IMG/VR virus record: IMGVR_UViG_3300007541_000026
Span: 1-54,654 of that record
Reading direction: 5' to 3' (one strand)
Origin: a virus
DNA: 54,654 nucleotides
Position 1 is the first letter of the stretch. Every line of letters starts with the position of its first letter. Shown here one piece after another: positions 33,837-41,162 of this stretch. Below the pieces are notes generated by a model. That model saw only the letters and a program-made list of their open reading frames with translations. It searched no databases and was not told the DNA's origin. A program made the position numbers and the translations under genes.

Positions 33837-34154
33837 TCACGCCTGCTTCATGCAGAATGAGGCGGTGAGCATGAGCCCGACGCCGGTAATGGTCCAGCGG
33901 AGGTCTAGTCCCTCCTCCAGAACCATGTGAGAATTTACCACGCGCAGCACCGACATGGTGACTGTCCACGTGATCCACGCCGTCATCACGTTCGGCGCCT
34001 TGCTGAAAATCGAGTACAAGCAAAACTGCGCGACTATGATGAACGGAAACGCGTAGGCAATGTACTCCAGGAAGGTGTCCTGTGTTCTGGAGTACAGCTC
34101 GACTCTGGTGATACAGAGGGTTCCGATGAGGACCGCTGCCAGTGTTTGCCACAT
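33837..34154 (-). CDS. four-helix membrane protein, unknown function (105 aa)
   Basis: Four hydrophobic segments at about 2-19, 30-50, 55-74 and 85-102. AGGAGG precedes the ATG at 34154; the frame is open 21 codons further, but that part covers the promoter leader and hairpin. The first residues MWQTLAAVLIG resemble those of the 29-residue microprotein at 53,166 (MWETLAAIVGA). It could act in exclusion or membrane remodelling; no function is known. Confidence 0.7.
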   Translation of the reverse strand: MWQTLAAVLIGTLCITRVELYSRTQDTFLEYIAYAFPFIIVAQFCLYSIFSKAPNVMTAWITWTVTMSVLRVVNSHMVLEEGLDLRWTITGVGLMLTASFCMKQA

Positions 34155-34177
34155 CTTTTCCTCCTTTCTCGGGGGTT

Positions 34178-34202
34178 GGCGGGGGCTGTGCAGGCCCCCG
34201 CC
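34178..34202 (-). promoter_or_regulatory. leader hairpin of the membrane-protein operon
   Basis: GGCGGGGGC/GCCCCCGCC, a 9-bp stem with a 7-base loop, lies between the class A promoter at 34,216 and the ribosome site of the membrane protein. It may be an attenuator, or an RNA-stabilising 5' structure. Confidence 0.5.
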
Positions 34203-34215
34203 GTCCCTCTGGTTC

Positions 34216-34244
34216 ACTGTAGCACGAGAACTAGCTGCATTCTC
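34216..34244 (-). promoter_or_regulatory. class A promoter (weaker match) before the membrane-protein operon
   Basis: -35 GAGAAT (34239-34244), 17-bp spacer ending CGTGC, -10 TACAGT (34216-34221). It lies at the 3' end of the reductase gene. Confidence 0.55.
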
Positions 34245-35940
34245 GCCGACCCGTCATCGGATCAATCCCGCAGCTCGCGGCTTCCTCCTCGACCTCCTCG
34301 GGCGTCTCTTCGAGGATTCCGCCCCGAAGGCCACCGACTCGGAAGGTCGTGACGCCCTTGCACCCACGCTTCCAAGCCTGCATGTAGACGTTCTTAAAGT
34401 CCTCCCAAGCGATGTCCGTCGGCACGTTGATCGTCTTCGAGATCGACTGGTCCACGAACGGCTGACACGCTGCGAGCACGTCGAGGTGCTCGGTGGGCGT
34501 CAGCTCGCCCGCGGTCCGGCCCTCGACTCCGAAGATTCGGACGCCGTAGTCCTCGACCGACTCCGTACGCTGACCGTCGGCCAAGTGTACCACGCGGTCG
34601 AAGCGGTGCGCGAACACCGGCTCCAGACCAGACGACACGTTGTCCGCAGTCAGACTGATCGTGCCCGTCGGAGCGATGGCGAGCAGGTGCGAGTTGCGAA
34701 TCCCGTGCTTGAGGATGCCCTCGTGGATCTCCTGCGGCAGCCGCTGAGCGAATCCACTCATCAAGAACTCCTCAGCATTGAGGAGCGGGAACGCGCCCTT
34801 CTCCGCCGCCAAGTCGATCGACGCGCGATAGGCCTCGTCGCGCAGGGTCCGCATGATGAATTGCGTGCCCTTGACGAACGCCTTCGAGCCGTACGGAGCC
34901 CCGAGAGCCTCCAGAGCGTTTGCCAGCCCGGTTATCCCGATGCCGATGCGACGCTTCTGCTTCATCTCGTCTTCCTGCTCCGGCAGGGGCCAGATGGCAG
35001 CCCGGTCGATCACGTTGTCGAGCGCCCGAACCGCCACAGGGATGTCGGCAAGGAACCTCGTCGTATCGAACTCACCGCGGGCCAGATCAACATACTTGAC
35101 GAGGTTGAACGAGCCCAGCAGGCACGCGCCGTACGGCGGCAGCGGGATCTCGCCACAAGGGTTGGTCCCCGTGATCGTCTCGCAGTACGCGAGGTTGTTC
35201 TCCGCGTGGATCCGGTCGATGAAGATCACGCCGGGCTCGGCGTAGTCATACGTGGAGCGCATGATCATTTCCCAGAGCGCACGCGCCCGGACCGTCTTGT
35301 ACACCTTGTCCTCGAAAGTCAGATCGAAATCTAGGTCGTTCTCCACCGCCACCATGAACTGGTTCGTCGCCAAGATGGACATGTTGAAGCCCGTCAGCGC
35401 CGAGGTGTTGTTCTTGGCGTGGATGAACTCCTCGATGTCCGGGTGATCGACACGGATCACACCCATCTGGGCGCCGCGTCGGTGGCCGCTCGAAGCGACA
35501 GCTCGACCCACGGCGTCGAAGATGTGCATGAAGGAAACCGGACCGCTCGACGCCGAGTCCAGCTTTTTGATCGTGGCGCCGCTCGGGCGCAGCGTCGAAA
35601 AGTTGGTCCCGATCCCACCGCCCAGCCGCATCGTCGCCGCCGCCTCGGTGGCGCGCTGCATGATGTTTCCATAGCCATGGACGAAGGAGTCCGAGATGTC
35701 GCCGCTCATATAGCAGTTGATCGGCGTTACGGTCTTCATCGCGCCCATGCTCGCCTGTACGCGCCCGCCCGGGAGGAACCGCTGGTTCACCAGCAGGTCC
35801 TGTAGCGCGCGGAAGTGCGCCTCGTCGTCACGGAGCGCGCCCGCCACTCTGTTCATCGCCTCGGTGAACGTCTCACCTTTGCCTCGATACTTCTGTGCGT
35901 GCAGTTCGTCGCTGAACGCAATCTGCGGCCCTCTAGCCAT
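34231..35940 (-). CDS. nrdJ: ribonucleotide reductase, adenosylcobalamin-dependent (class II) type
   Basis: A 569-residue enzyme that makes deoxyribonucleotides. Recognisable motifs are TPINCYMSGDISDSF, RLGGGIGTNFSTLRPSG, GTNPCGEIPLPPYGACLLGS and IAPTGTISLTADNVSSGLEP. The C-terminal CGIDPMTGRREC gives the redox Cys pair. There is no N-terminal ATP cone and no small-subunit gene, which fits a single-chain class II enzyme. The frame is open 36 codons further upstream, but AGGAGG precedes the ATG at 35940, where the family sequence begins. Confidence 0.88.
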   Translation of the reverse strand: MARGPQIAFSDELHAQKYRGKGETFTEAMNRVAGALRDDEAHFRALQDLLVNQRFLPGGRVQASMGAMKTVTPINCYMSGDISDSFVHGYGNIMQRATEAAATMRLGGGIGTNFSTLRPSGATIKKLDSASSGPVSFMHIFDAVGRAVASSGHRRGAQMGVIRVDHPDIEEFIHAKNNTSALTGFNMSILATNQFMVAVENDLDFDLTFEDKVYKTVRARALWEMIMRSTYDYAEPGVIFIDRIHAENNLAYCETITGTNPCGEIPLPPYGACLLGSFNLVKYVDLARGEFDTTRFLADIPVAVRALDNVIDRAAIWPLPEQEDEMKQKRRIGIGITGLANALEALGAPYGSKAFVKGTQFIMRTLRDEAYRASIDLAAEKGAFPLLNAEEFLMSGFAQRLPQEIHEGILKHGIRNSHLLAIAPTGTISLTADNVSSGLEPVFAHRFDRVVHLADGQRTESVEDYGVRIFGVEGRTAGELTPTEHLDVLAACQPFVDQSISKTINVPTDIAWEDFKNVYMQAWKRGCKGVTTFRVGGLRGGILEETPEEVEEEAASCGIDPMTGRRECS

Positions 35941-35956
35941 TATCTCGATCCTCCTT

Positions 35957-36208
35957 TCAGATACAGTAGTTGTCGACGCCCGGATCGCACTCTGCGATCT
36001 CGTCGTTCTCTTCGCCGTCGAGCAGGTCGGCCAGGGCCCGGAAGTCATCCGAGCAGACCCACACTCCGGTCTCCAGCGCCTTCATGCAGACGTCGCCGGT
36101 CTCGACATTGAGCCGATAGAACATACTGCCCTCCGACCAGACCCGGTAGGGCTCCTTAGCCACCAGCCCGTAGTAGATCGCGGCTGCGATCAAAAGTGCC
36201 CGAATCAT
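35957..36208 (-). CDS. small membrane-anchored protein, unknown function (83 aa)
   Basis: N-terminal hydrophobic helix (MIRALLIAAAIYYGLVA) acting as anchor or signal, then YRLNVETGDVCMKA, a strand-turn-Cys segment common in short envelope proteins, and an acidic tail with two more Cys (CDPGVDNYC). It overlaps the polymerase stop as ATGA. Confidence 0.65.
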   Translation of the reverse strand: MIRALLIAAAIYYGLVAKEPYRVWSEGSMFYRLNVETGDVCMKALETGVWVCSDDFRALADLLDGEENDEIAECDPGVDNYCI

Positions 36209-38388
36209 TTTCGGTACCTCTTCCCAATCCAGCCGTCCGCGGCGGCGACCGGGAACCCATCGGCCCAGTCCGGTACGCGCGACAGCATCTCTTCAAACTC
36301 CTCGACCGATCCCTGACCCTCAGGGACCTCTGCGATGACTTCGTCGTGGACTGTCAACAGCGGCATGTACTTGCCGTGCTTGTAGATCTCCAGTAGAGCG
36401 GAGACCATGACGTCTCGACTGACTGCCTGTACGACGTTCTCCGTCAGCTTGCCACCATACGTTTCCTGACGGGAGAACTTGCGAGTCTGCGAGTTGAGGC
36501 CCATGAACGTGAGTTGGGTTTTGACTTTCAGCCCCTCCCACTCGGCCTTCTGCACAGACCAGCCCTCTCGGAGGGCCGTGGCGTACATCTCCTGCTTGTC
36601 ATCATCCTGCCACTTCGAGATGATCCTCTGGACGCGCGGCTCGTAGTAGTGCAAGCACCGCCCAGACGGCAGCCGGATCTTCAGGAAGTCGTCCTCGACG
36701 AACAGCCGAAGCCGACCGAACGTGACCCCGGGGCTCCCCGGAGAGGCTGCCTCCTGCGCCGCGCGCTCGATGCCGTACCAGAACTGCTTGACGGCCTGAT
36801 GTGAAGACCTGTACGTATTCACGACCCGCTTTGCAAAGTCCTCGTCGATGTCGATGCCATAACCTTGGCAAGTGTCGGCGAACTTCGCCGCGCCCATCTG
36901 GTAGCCCAAGCCGAGAATGGCCTGCTTGCCCATCTGTCTCTGGTCCTTCGTCACCTCCTCGTACGGGATGCCGTAGATGTCGACGGCCATCTGCTTGTAG
37001 ATGTCTTTGCCTTGCCGGAAGATTTCCAGCGCGGCCTTGTCATCTGCGATCCAGAAAGTCCCACGCGCCTCGATCGACGAATAGTCCGAGCAAATCAGGT
37101 CATAGCCCGGCGCAGCCATAATCGCGCCGCGCAGTGCCGACGAAAGCACCTCCATCGTGGAGCCATAGAGCAGCTCGATCATGTCTCGGTCGCCATCCAG
37201 AATCAGCCCGCACAGGTCCTCGATGTCGGCGTTGACCGAACCGCGAGGCATGTTCTGGGGCTGAATCAGACGACCTGCCCAACGACCCGTGTCTGCGCCG
37301 TGGTATTGCAGGAGGCCTCTCGTTCGCCCGTCAGCACCGACCGTCTTGAGCATGGCCGGATACTTCTTGACCGAAGACTTCGCTTGGTACAGGCGAACCT
37401 GGAGAGCCTGACGGGCCGTCTCGCCCCACGACGGGTCCTGAACCGCGGCCTCCAGCGTCGGGCGCTGGGTGTCCGGGAGGACGCCCTCGCCCAAGCCATT
37501 GATCCAGTTGAGGAGAGCCTCACGCTGCGTAATGCTCGTGACGTGACCATCAGTCAGCCTAGCCATCTCGTCGTTGGCCTCGTCCGCGCACTGCTCGGCC
37601 ATCGAGATGGCCTGCCGAGCGAGATCCGTATCGATCGTCACGCCGCGGGCGTTCATCTCCTGATCCATGGCCCAGACTTCGTGCTCGACGCCAAGGTCGC
37701 CGCCGAGGCGCTCGGACAGGGCGTGCTCAGTCTCGACGTCACGGAGGCAGTACTGGAACAGCAGCTCCAGCTCGTCGACCTTCTCGTGCCAGACATTGAG
37801 CGCCGAGACTGCGGGGACGTTGCGGTAGAGCCTCTTCAGCTCGTACATGTTCTTGGGCTTGGCGACGTCCTTCCACTCATCGCGTGAGCCAAACAGGTGG
37901 GCAGCGATCAGCTCCAGATCCGCCTTGAGGGGGAGACGAGGCCGACTGATCTTTTTCATGATGCGCGCGCCTTTCTCGTCCTTGCGGACGTCGAGGCCGA
38001 GGGCCTCGGCGGCGGCGCCGAGAGATCGGGGGAGTGCATGCATCGAAGCGAGGGCCATGGAGCAGCGCCACTGCTCCGGCTGCACGGAGGGCCAGCCCAG
38101 CTTCGGGACGCAGTGCTTCTCCCAAAGGGCACGCTCGAACCCCACGTTGTGGGCTTCAAGGATCGCGCCGTCGCGGATGGCCTCGAAGAACTCTTCGAGC
38201 AGTCCGCGGTTCGTTTCGATGATTCCGACGGAGGGGTAGTCAGGGTGCCAGAGGAAAGAAGTGCCATCAGGCCGGAGCACAGCGAGGCACATGAGTTCAG
38301 TCGTCTCGTCTTCGGCGTAGCGCCAAGCGCCCGTTTTGGTCAGGTCAGCGGCCGACCGGGTCTCGAAGTCGATTGTGAAGCGTTCCAT
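36205..38388 (-). CDS. DNA polymerase, family A with 3'-5' exonuclease
   Basis: A 727-residue replicative polymerase. The N-terminal exonuclease has FTIDFETRS (Exo I), EAHNVGFERALW (Exo II) and YCLRDVETEHAL (Exo III). The polymerase has motif A CSDYSSIEARG, motif B QRQMGKQAILGLGYQMG and motif C LLTVHDEVIAE. AAGGAG lies 9 bases before the ATG at 38388. It works with the prim-pol/helicase and SSB encoded upstream in the same arm. Motif B is of the GK..ILGLGY phage type and not the classic K...NFG.YG. Confidence 0.93.
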   Translation of the reverse strand: MERFTIDFETRSAADLTKTGAWRYAEDETTELMCLAVLRPDGTSFLWHPDYPSVGIIETNRGLLEEFFEAIRDGAILEAHNVGFERALWEKHCVPKLGWPSVQPEQWRCSMALASMHALPRSLGAAAEALGLDVRKDEKGARIMKKISRPRLPLKADLELIAAHLFGSRDEWKDVAKPKNMYELKRLYRNVPAVSALNVWHEKVDELELLFQYCLRDVETEHALSERLGGDLGVEHEVWAMDQEMNARGVTIDTDLARQAISMAEQCADEANDEMARLTDGHVTSITQREALLNWINGLGEGVLPDTQRPTLEAAVQDPSWGETARQALQVRLYQAKSSVKKYPAMLKTVGADGRTRGLLQYHGADTGRWAGRLIQPQNMPRGSVNADIEDLCGLILDGDRDMIELLYGSTMEVLSSALRGAIMAAPGYDLICSDYSSIEARGTFWIADDKAALEIFRQGKDIYKQMAVDIYGIPYEEVTKDQRQMGKQAILGLGYQMGAAKFADTCQGYGIDIDEDFAKRVVNTYRSSHQAVKQFWYGIERAAQEAASPGSPGVTFGRLRLFVEDDFLKIRLPSGRCLHYYEPRVQRIISKWQDDDKQEMYATALREGWSVQKAEWEGLKVKTQLTFMGLNSQTRKFSRQETYGGKLTENVVQAVSRDVMVSALLEIYKHGKYMPLLTVHDEVIAEVPEGQGSVEEFEEMLSRVPDWADGFPVAAADGWIGKRYRK

Positions 38389-38436
38389 GTTTTTTTTCTC
38401 CTTATCGCCCACCGCCGTGGCTGGGGCTGGAAAGGA

Positions 38437-38495
38437 GACGGGCGACCCGGGCGGCTCTTGGGACCTGTGTATGGTCAGCCGCGGGGTCGCCCGTC
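38437..38495 (-). terminator. long stem structure between ssb and polymerase genes
   Basis: Arms GACGGGCGACCC (38484-38495) and GGGTCGCCCGTC (38437-38448) pair perfectly, and inner GC-rich bases extend the stem; in the leftward direction TCTCCTTTCC follows. A second small stem (CCCGG/CCGGG) lies just upstream. The 171-base gap has no gene. It may be a terminator for the ssb transcript or a processed leader of the polymerase mRNA. Confidence 0.6.
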
Positions 38496-38559
38496 TCGGT
38501 GTTCAGAGGCCCCCCGGACCCGGCGGAGGGGACCGGGCCCAGAGGGCAGGGGGGAAGTG

Positions 38560-39081
38560 CTACAGGAGGTCGTCCGTGTCGATCGCGCCGAACACGTCCT
38601 CGGCAGCGACCGCGCCGTCGAGGCGTGCGCCGTCACCGGCCTTCTGCACGTTGTCGAGGCCGATGCCGATGCCGCGGTTCCCGTCCGTGCTGTAGTAGAA
38701 CGCGTGGATCTGGAAGCGAACCAGAGCGCCGGGGTACAGCTCGTCCGCGACGTTCATGATCGGCTGGCGATCCGGGCCCACCACGCCGGGCTGGAAGTTG
38801 GACTTCGCCTCGAAGAACTTCGCGCCGTCGACGTACGGACCGCCGAGGTGCGACTTCTCCGCGCCGTCCCGCTGCATCGGGAGTCGGAGCGACTTCGGGT
38901 TGACGTCGGCCGGGACGAGCGTCTCGACCGCGGTCTGAATCAGACCCTCGATGACCGACACGTCCGTGCCGGGCGCGAAGACGATCGACGCGCTGAACTT
39001 GCCCTTCTCGTTCTTCGTGACGAGGGAGGGGAACGAAAGCGTTCCGACCGGGGTGATAACCTTGTTCGTTGCCTTTGCCAT
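38560..39081 (-). CDS. ssDNA-binding protein, Enc34 type (DUF2815)
   Basis: A 173-residue protein: VITPVGTLSFPSLVTKNEKG, KFFEAKSNFQPGVV, and ALVRFQIHAFYYS then GIGIGLDNVQKAG match the Enc34 ssDNA-binding family with its OB-like fold. The acidic C-terminus GAIDTDDLL resembles the protein-contact tails of other SSBs. AAGGAG lies 9 bases before the ATG. It is the first gene after the class A promoter at 39,136. Confidence 0.88.
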   Translation of the reverse strand: MAKATNKVITPVGTLSFPSLVTKNEKGKFSASIVFAPGTDVSVIEGLIQTAVETLVPADVNPKSLRLPMQRDGAEKSHLGGPYVDGAKFFEAKSNFQPGVVGPDRQPIMNVADELYPGALVRFQIHAFYYSTDGNRGIGIGLDNVQKAGDGARLDGAVAAEDVFGAIDTDDLL

Positions 39082-39135
39082 TTCTTGTTTCTCCTTGTTC
39101 CGTTTCGGCTCGGATCATTCCGGCCGACTGTTTAT

Positions 39136-39164
39136 ATTATAGCACGCGCTCTCGGAAAGTTCTA
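39136..39164 (-). promoter_or_regulatory. class A promoter before ssb and polymerase
   Basis: -35 TAGAAC (39159-39164), 17-bp spacer starting TTTC and ending CGTGC, -10 TATAAT (39136-39141). Both hexamers are identical to those of the + strand promoter before the portal gene. Confidence 0.82.
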
Positions 39165-40481
39165 TTCGATTTCCGAGAAAGCCGCTATCGCCGGTTCGAC
39201 GGCCTTCCGTCGATCCGACTCGGGCGCCAGTGTGAGGGCGCCTTCGGGCTTGACCGACAGCTCCTCCACTTGCTCCTTGGACAGCGCACCGGATTTCTCC
39301 ATCTGCGCCGGGGACTTAGGAGAAACGGTCACTCCGCCCTCGTACGTCCCCTCGTCCTTCAGGCGGCCGAGGACCGCGTCCTTGTCCGCCCACTGCCTGT
39401 GGGTCACTTTCCTCACCAGCTTGAACCCAGGGATCGCCTGCGTCTTGGCTGCGTGATCCGCCATCTCTTGTACGCGATCCGCCCAGATCTTCACGACCTT
39501 GCCGATCTTCAGTGCCGCTGCGAGTTGAGTCGGGTCCGACGGGTCGGGCAAGATCAGCTCTACGTCCGGGATGTCCTCGAACTTCAAGGTTTCGAGATCG
39601 TCCGCGAACGCTTCCTGAGCGGCCCTCAGCGCCTCCTTCTGCATCAGAGGGCAAACACCAGCCGCCGGGCAGAACTCGCACCAACTGCCGACCTTGTACT
39701 CCGCGAGCGCAGGCACCTGCGTCGCCTTCACTGCGACCTTGAGCACATCGTCCACCCAAGCGAGCGTGTGGGCGACCGAGTACTCGCAGTCCGAGATCCT
39801 CCGGCCATCTGCAAACTCACCCCTCGGCTGAACGATGACCAGCTTGACCGTGGCGCCACCGTGTGTCGGGAACTCCTCGATCGCGCCAGCAGCGTAGAAG
39901 AGAGCCTGCGGGTTGCCAAGCGCGGACACCAGACGGTGCCCATACTTGAAGTCGAGGACCCAGAGATTGCCGCTGCCGTGGTCGAACACGACGCAGTCTG
40001 ATGTCCCGAACACCCGGTCGTCGTCGAAGATCGGATAGCAGACCGTCTCGGGCCGGATGGACACCTCCCCGGTACACTCTTCGATCGCTTCGATGACATT
40101 CACAAGATAGAACCGGACGCCCTCTTCCATCTCCTCGTCGCACACGAACACGTTGCCCGCCAAGTCGACATCGCTTTCGCCCGCCAGTGGCTGGCCTGTG
40201 AAGGGATTGTTTCCAACCACTTCCCAGTCACGGCTCTCTACAAGCTGGGCGATCCGAGTCCCGACGAGGGGGATGTCCAGTACGTCCCGTCGAGCATCGC
40301 CCAGCTCGACGATCTTCTGGACGCCCAGGTCCGCAAGTCGGTGGGCCGATGACCCCTCTTCCGCGGCTCTGGACGATCGGTTCTGAAGCGGGGGCGGGAG
40401 CGTGGCGATCAGCGACGGGCTCATCGTGCAATTCGCCCAGCGGTGCATCGCCGACGCCCCGACCAGAGAGTGCCTAGCCAT
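39162..40481 (-). CDS. RecB-like PD-(D/E)XK nuclease with Fe-S Cys (DUF2800)
   Basis: A 439-residue DUF2800-type protein. It opens with HSLVGASAMHRWANCTM (C18) and EEGSSAHRLADLG; the nuclease core has GTSDCVVFD (D162) and LWVLDFKYG (D177, K179). C268, C271 and C277 in SWCEFCPAAGVCPLM complete the four-Cys iron-sulfur cluster used by Cas4/AddB-type nucleases. It probably acts as an exonuclease in recombination or replication with the SSB. The ATG overlaps the end of the upstream gene by 8 bases. Confidence 0.85.
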   Translation of the reverse strand: MARHSLVGASAMHRWANCTMSPSLIATLPPPLQNRSSRAAEEGSSAHRLADLGVQKIVELGDARRDVLDIPLVGTRIAQLVESRDWEVVGNNPFTGQPLAGESDVDLAGNVFVCDEEMEEGVRFYLVNVIEAIEECTGEVSIRPETVCYPIFDDDRVFGTSDCVVFDHGSGNLWVLDFKYGHRLVSALGNPQALFYAAGAIEEFPTHGGATVKLVIVQPRGEFADGRRISDCEYSVAHTLAWVDDVLKVAVKATQVPALAEYKVGSWCEFCPAAGVCPLMQKEALRAAQEAFADDLETLKFEDIPDVELILPDPSDPTQLAAALKIGKVVKIWADRVQEMADHAAKTQAIPGFKLVRKVTHRQWADKDAVLGRLKDEGTYEGGVTVSPKSPAQMEKSGALSKEQVEELSVKPEGALTLAPESDRRKAVEPAIAAFSEIE

Positions 40482-40782
40482 TTACGCACCTCTCCTCGAT
40501 CGCGTCGATCACCGCCCCGATCTTGTTCTCGGCCACCTCGGGCACCTTCTTCGCACCGAACTCCTTGAGCACGGCCTTGATGATGTCCTTGTTCTGGCTA
40601 CCGACGGCGGGCTCGACCCCCTTGATCTTGGCGTTGACCAGTGCGACCAGATCCTCCCGCTTCGCGGTGAACTGCTTCGGCGCCGGGCCCCGATCGACCT
40701 TCTTGATTCGGACCATCTCCGCGGCGATAGCCTCGGCCAGCTTCGCGATCGTGTCCTCTCCGATGTTGATCGTGATTTCCAT
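40474..40782 (-). CDS. small protein, unknown function (102 aa)
   Basis: Not recognised. N-terminal MEITINIGEDTIAKLAEAIA, a central Lys-rich stretch (KKVDRGPAPKQFTAKREDL) and a C-terminal helical half. GGGAG lies 5 bases before the ATG, which is 2 bases after the upstream stop. It sits between a possible DNA-binding protein and the nuclease gene, so a replication or recombination accessory role is possible. Confidence 0.65.
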   Translation of the reverse strand: MEITINIGEDTIAKLAEAIAAEMVRIKKVDRGPAPKQFTAKREDLVALVNAKIKGVEPAVGSQNKDIIKAVLKEFGAKKVPEVAENKIGAVIDAIEERCVNG

Positions 40783-40784
40783 GT

Positions 40785-41162
40785 CTACTCCCATTTGAAG
40801 TGGATGCCGAGCCTGTGAAGGTACGTCCCCCACACGCTCCGGCCTGCATCCACGCTTTTCCTAACCGCGTACATCGTACCACCGGTCTTCTCGGTCAGCT
40901 CCTTGAACGTGAACCCGGCGACCGCTTTCGACAAGTAGATCACCGCGTCGTCTCCCGATTCAAGGAACTCCGCGAATGCCCGCTTGAGGTCGAAGTTCAT
41001 GCACATATGGAGGTCGGCTTCACCCTTACTCCGGCTGCGCTGAACAGTGACCCCGAGCGGGTTCCCGCCCTCGTCGAACGTGCTGTACGCCTGCGCCGCG
41101 ACGTCTGACCCGTTGACCAGCTCGTACGCGACCACCGCCCACTCGTCTGTCGTTCGGATCAT
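40785..41162 (-). CDS. protein with possible C-terminal helix-turn-helix (125 aa)
   Basis: The N-terminal half is alpha/beta (EWAVVAYELVNGSDVAAQAY). The C-terminal half, FTFKELTEKTGGTMYAVRKS then VDAGRSVWGTYL, could fold as helix-turn-helix; this is a pattern guess. ATGA overlap with the primase stop gives coupled translation. It may be a replication-linked DNA-binding protein. Confidence 0.62.
   Translation of the reverse strand: MIRTTDEWAVVAYELVNGSDVAAQAYSTFDEGGNPLGVTVQRSRSKGEADLHMCMNFDLKRAFAEFLESGDDAVIYLSKAVAGFTFKELTEKTGGTMYAVRKSVDAGRSVWGTYLHRLGIHFKWE

Noticed and set aside
34060-35334. A 424-codon open frame on + opposite the ribonucleotide reductase gene
   Set aside because: It mirrors a clear conserved gene on the other strand, has no ribosome site and is rich in Arg, Leu, Val and Asp as expected from a G+C-rich antisense frame.
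37897-39456. A 519-codon open frame on + opposite polymerase, ssb and nuclease genes
   Set aside because: It crosses three genes and two regulatory gaps on the other strand; the composition is that of an antisense shadow.
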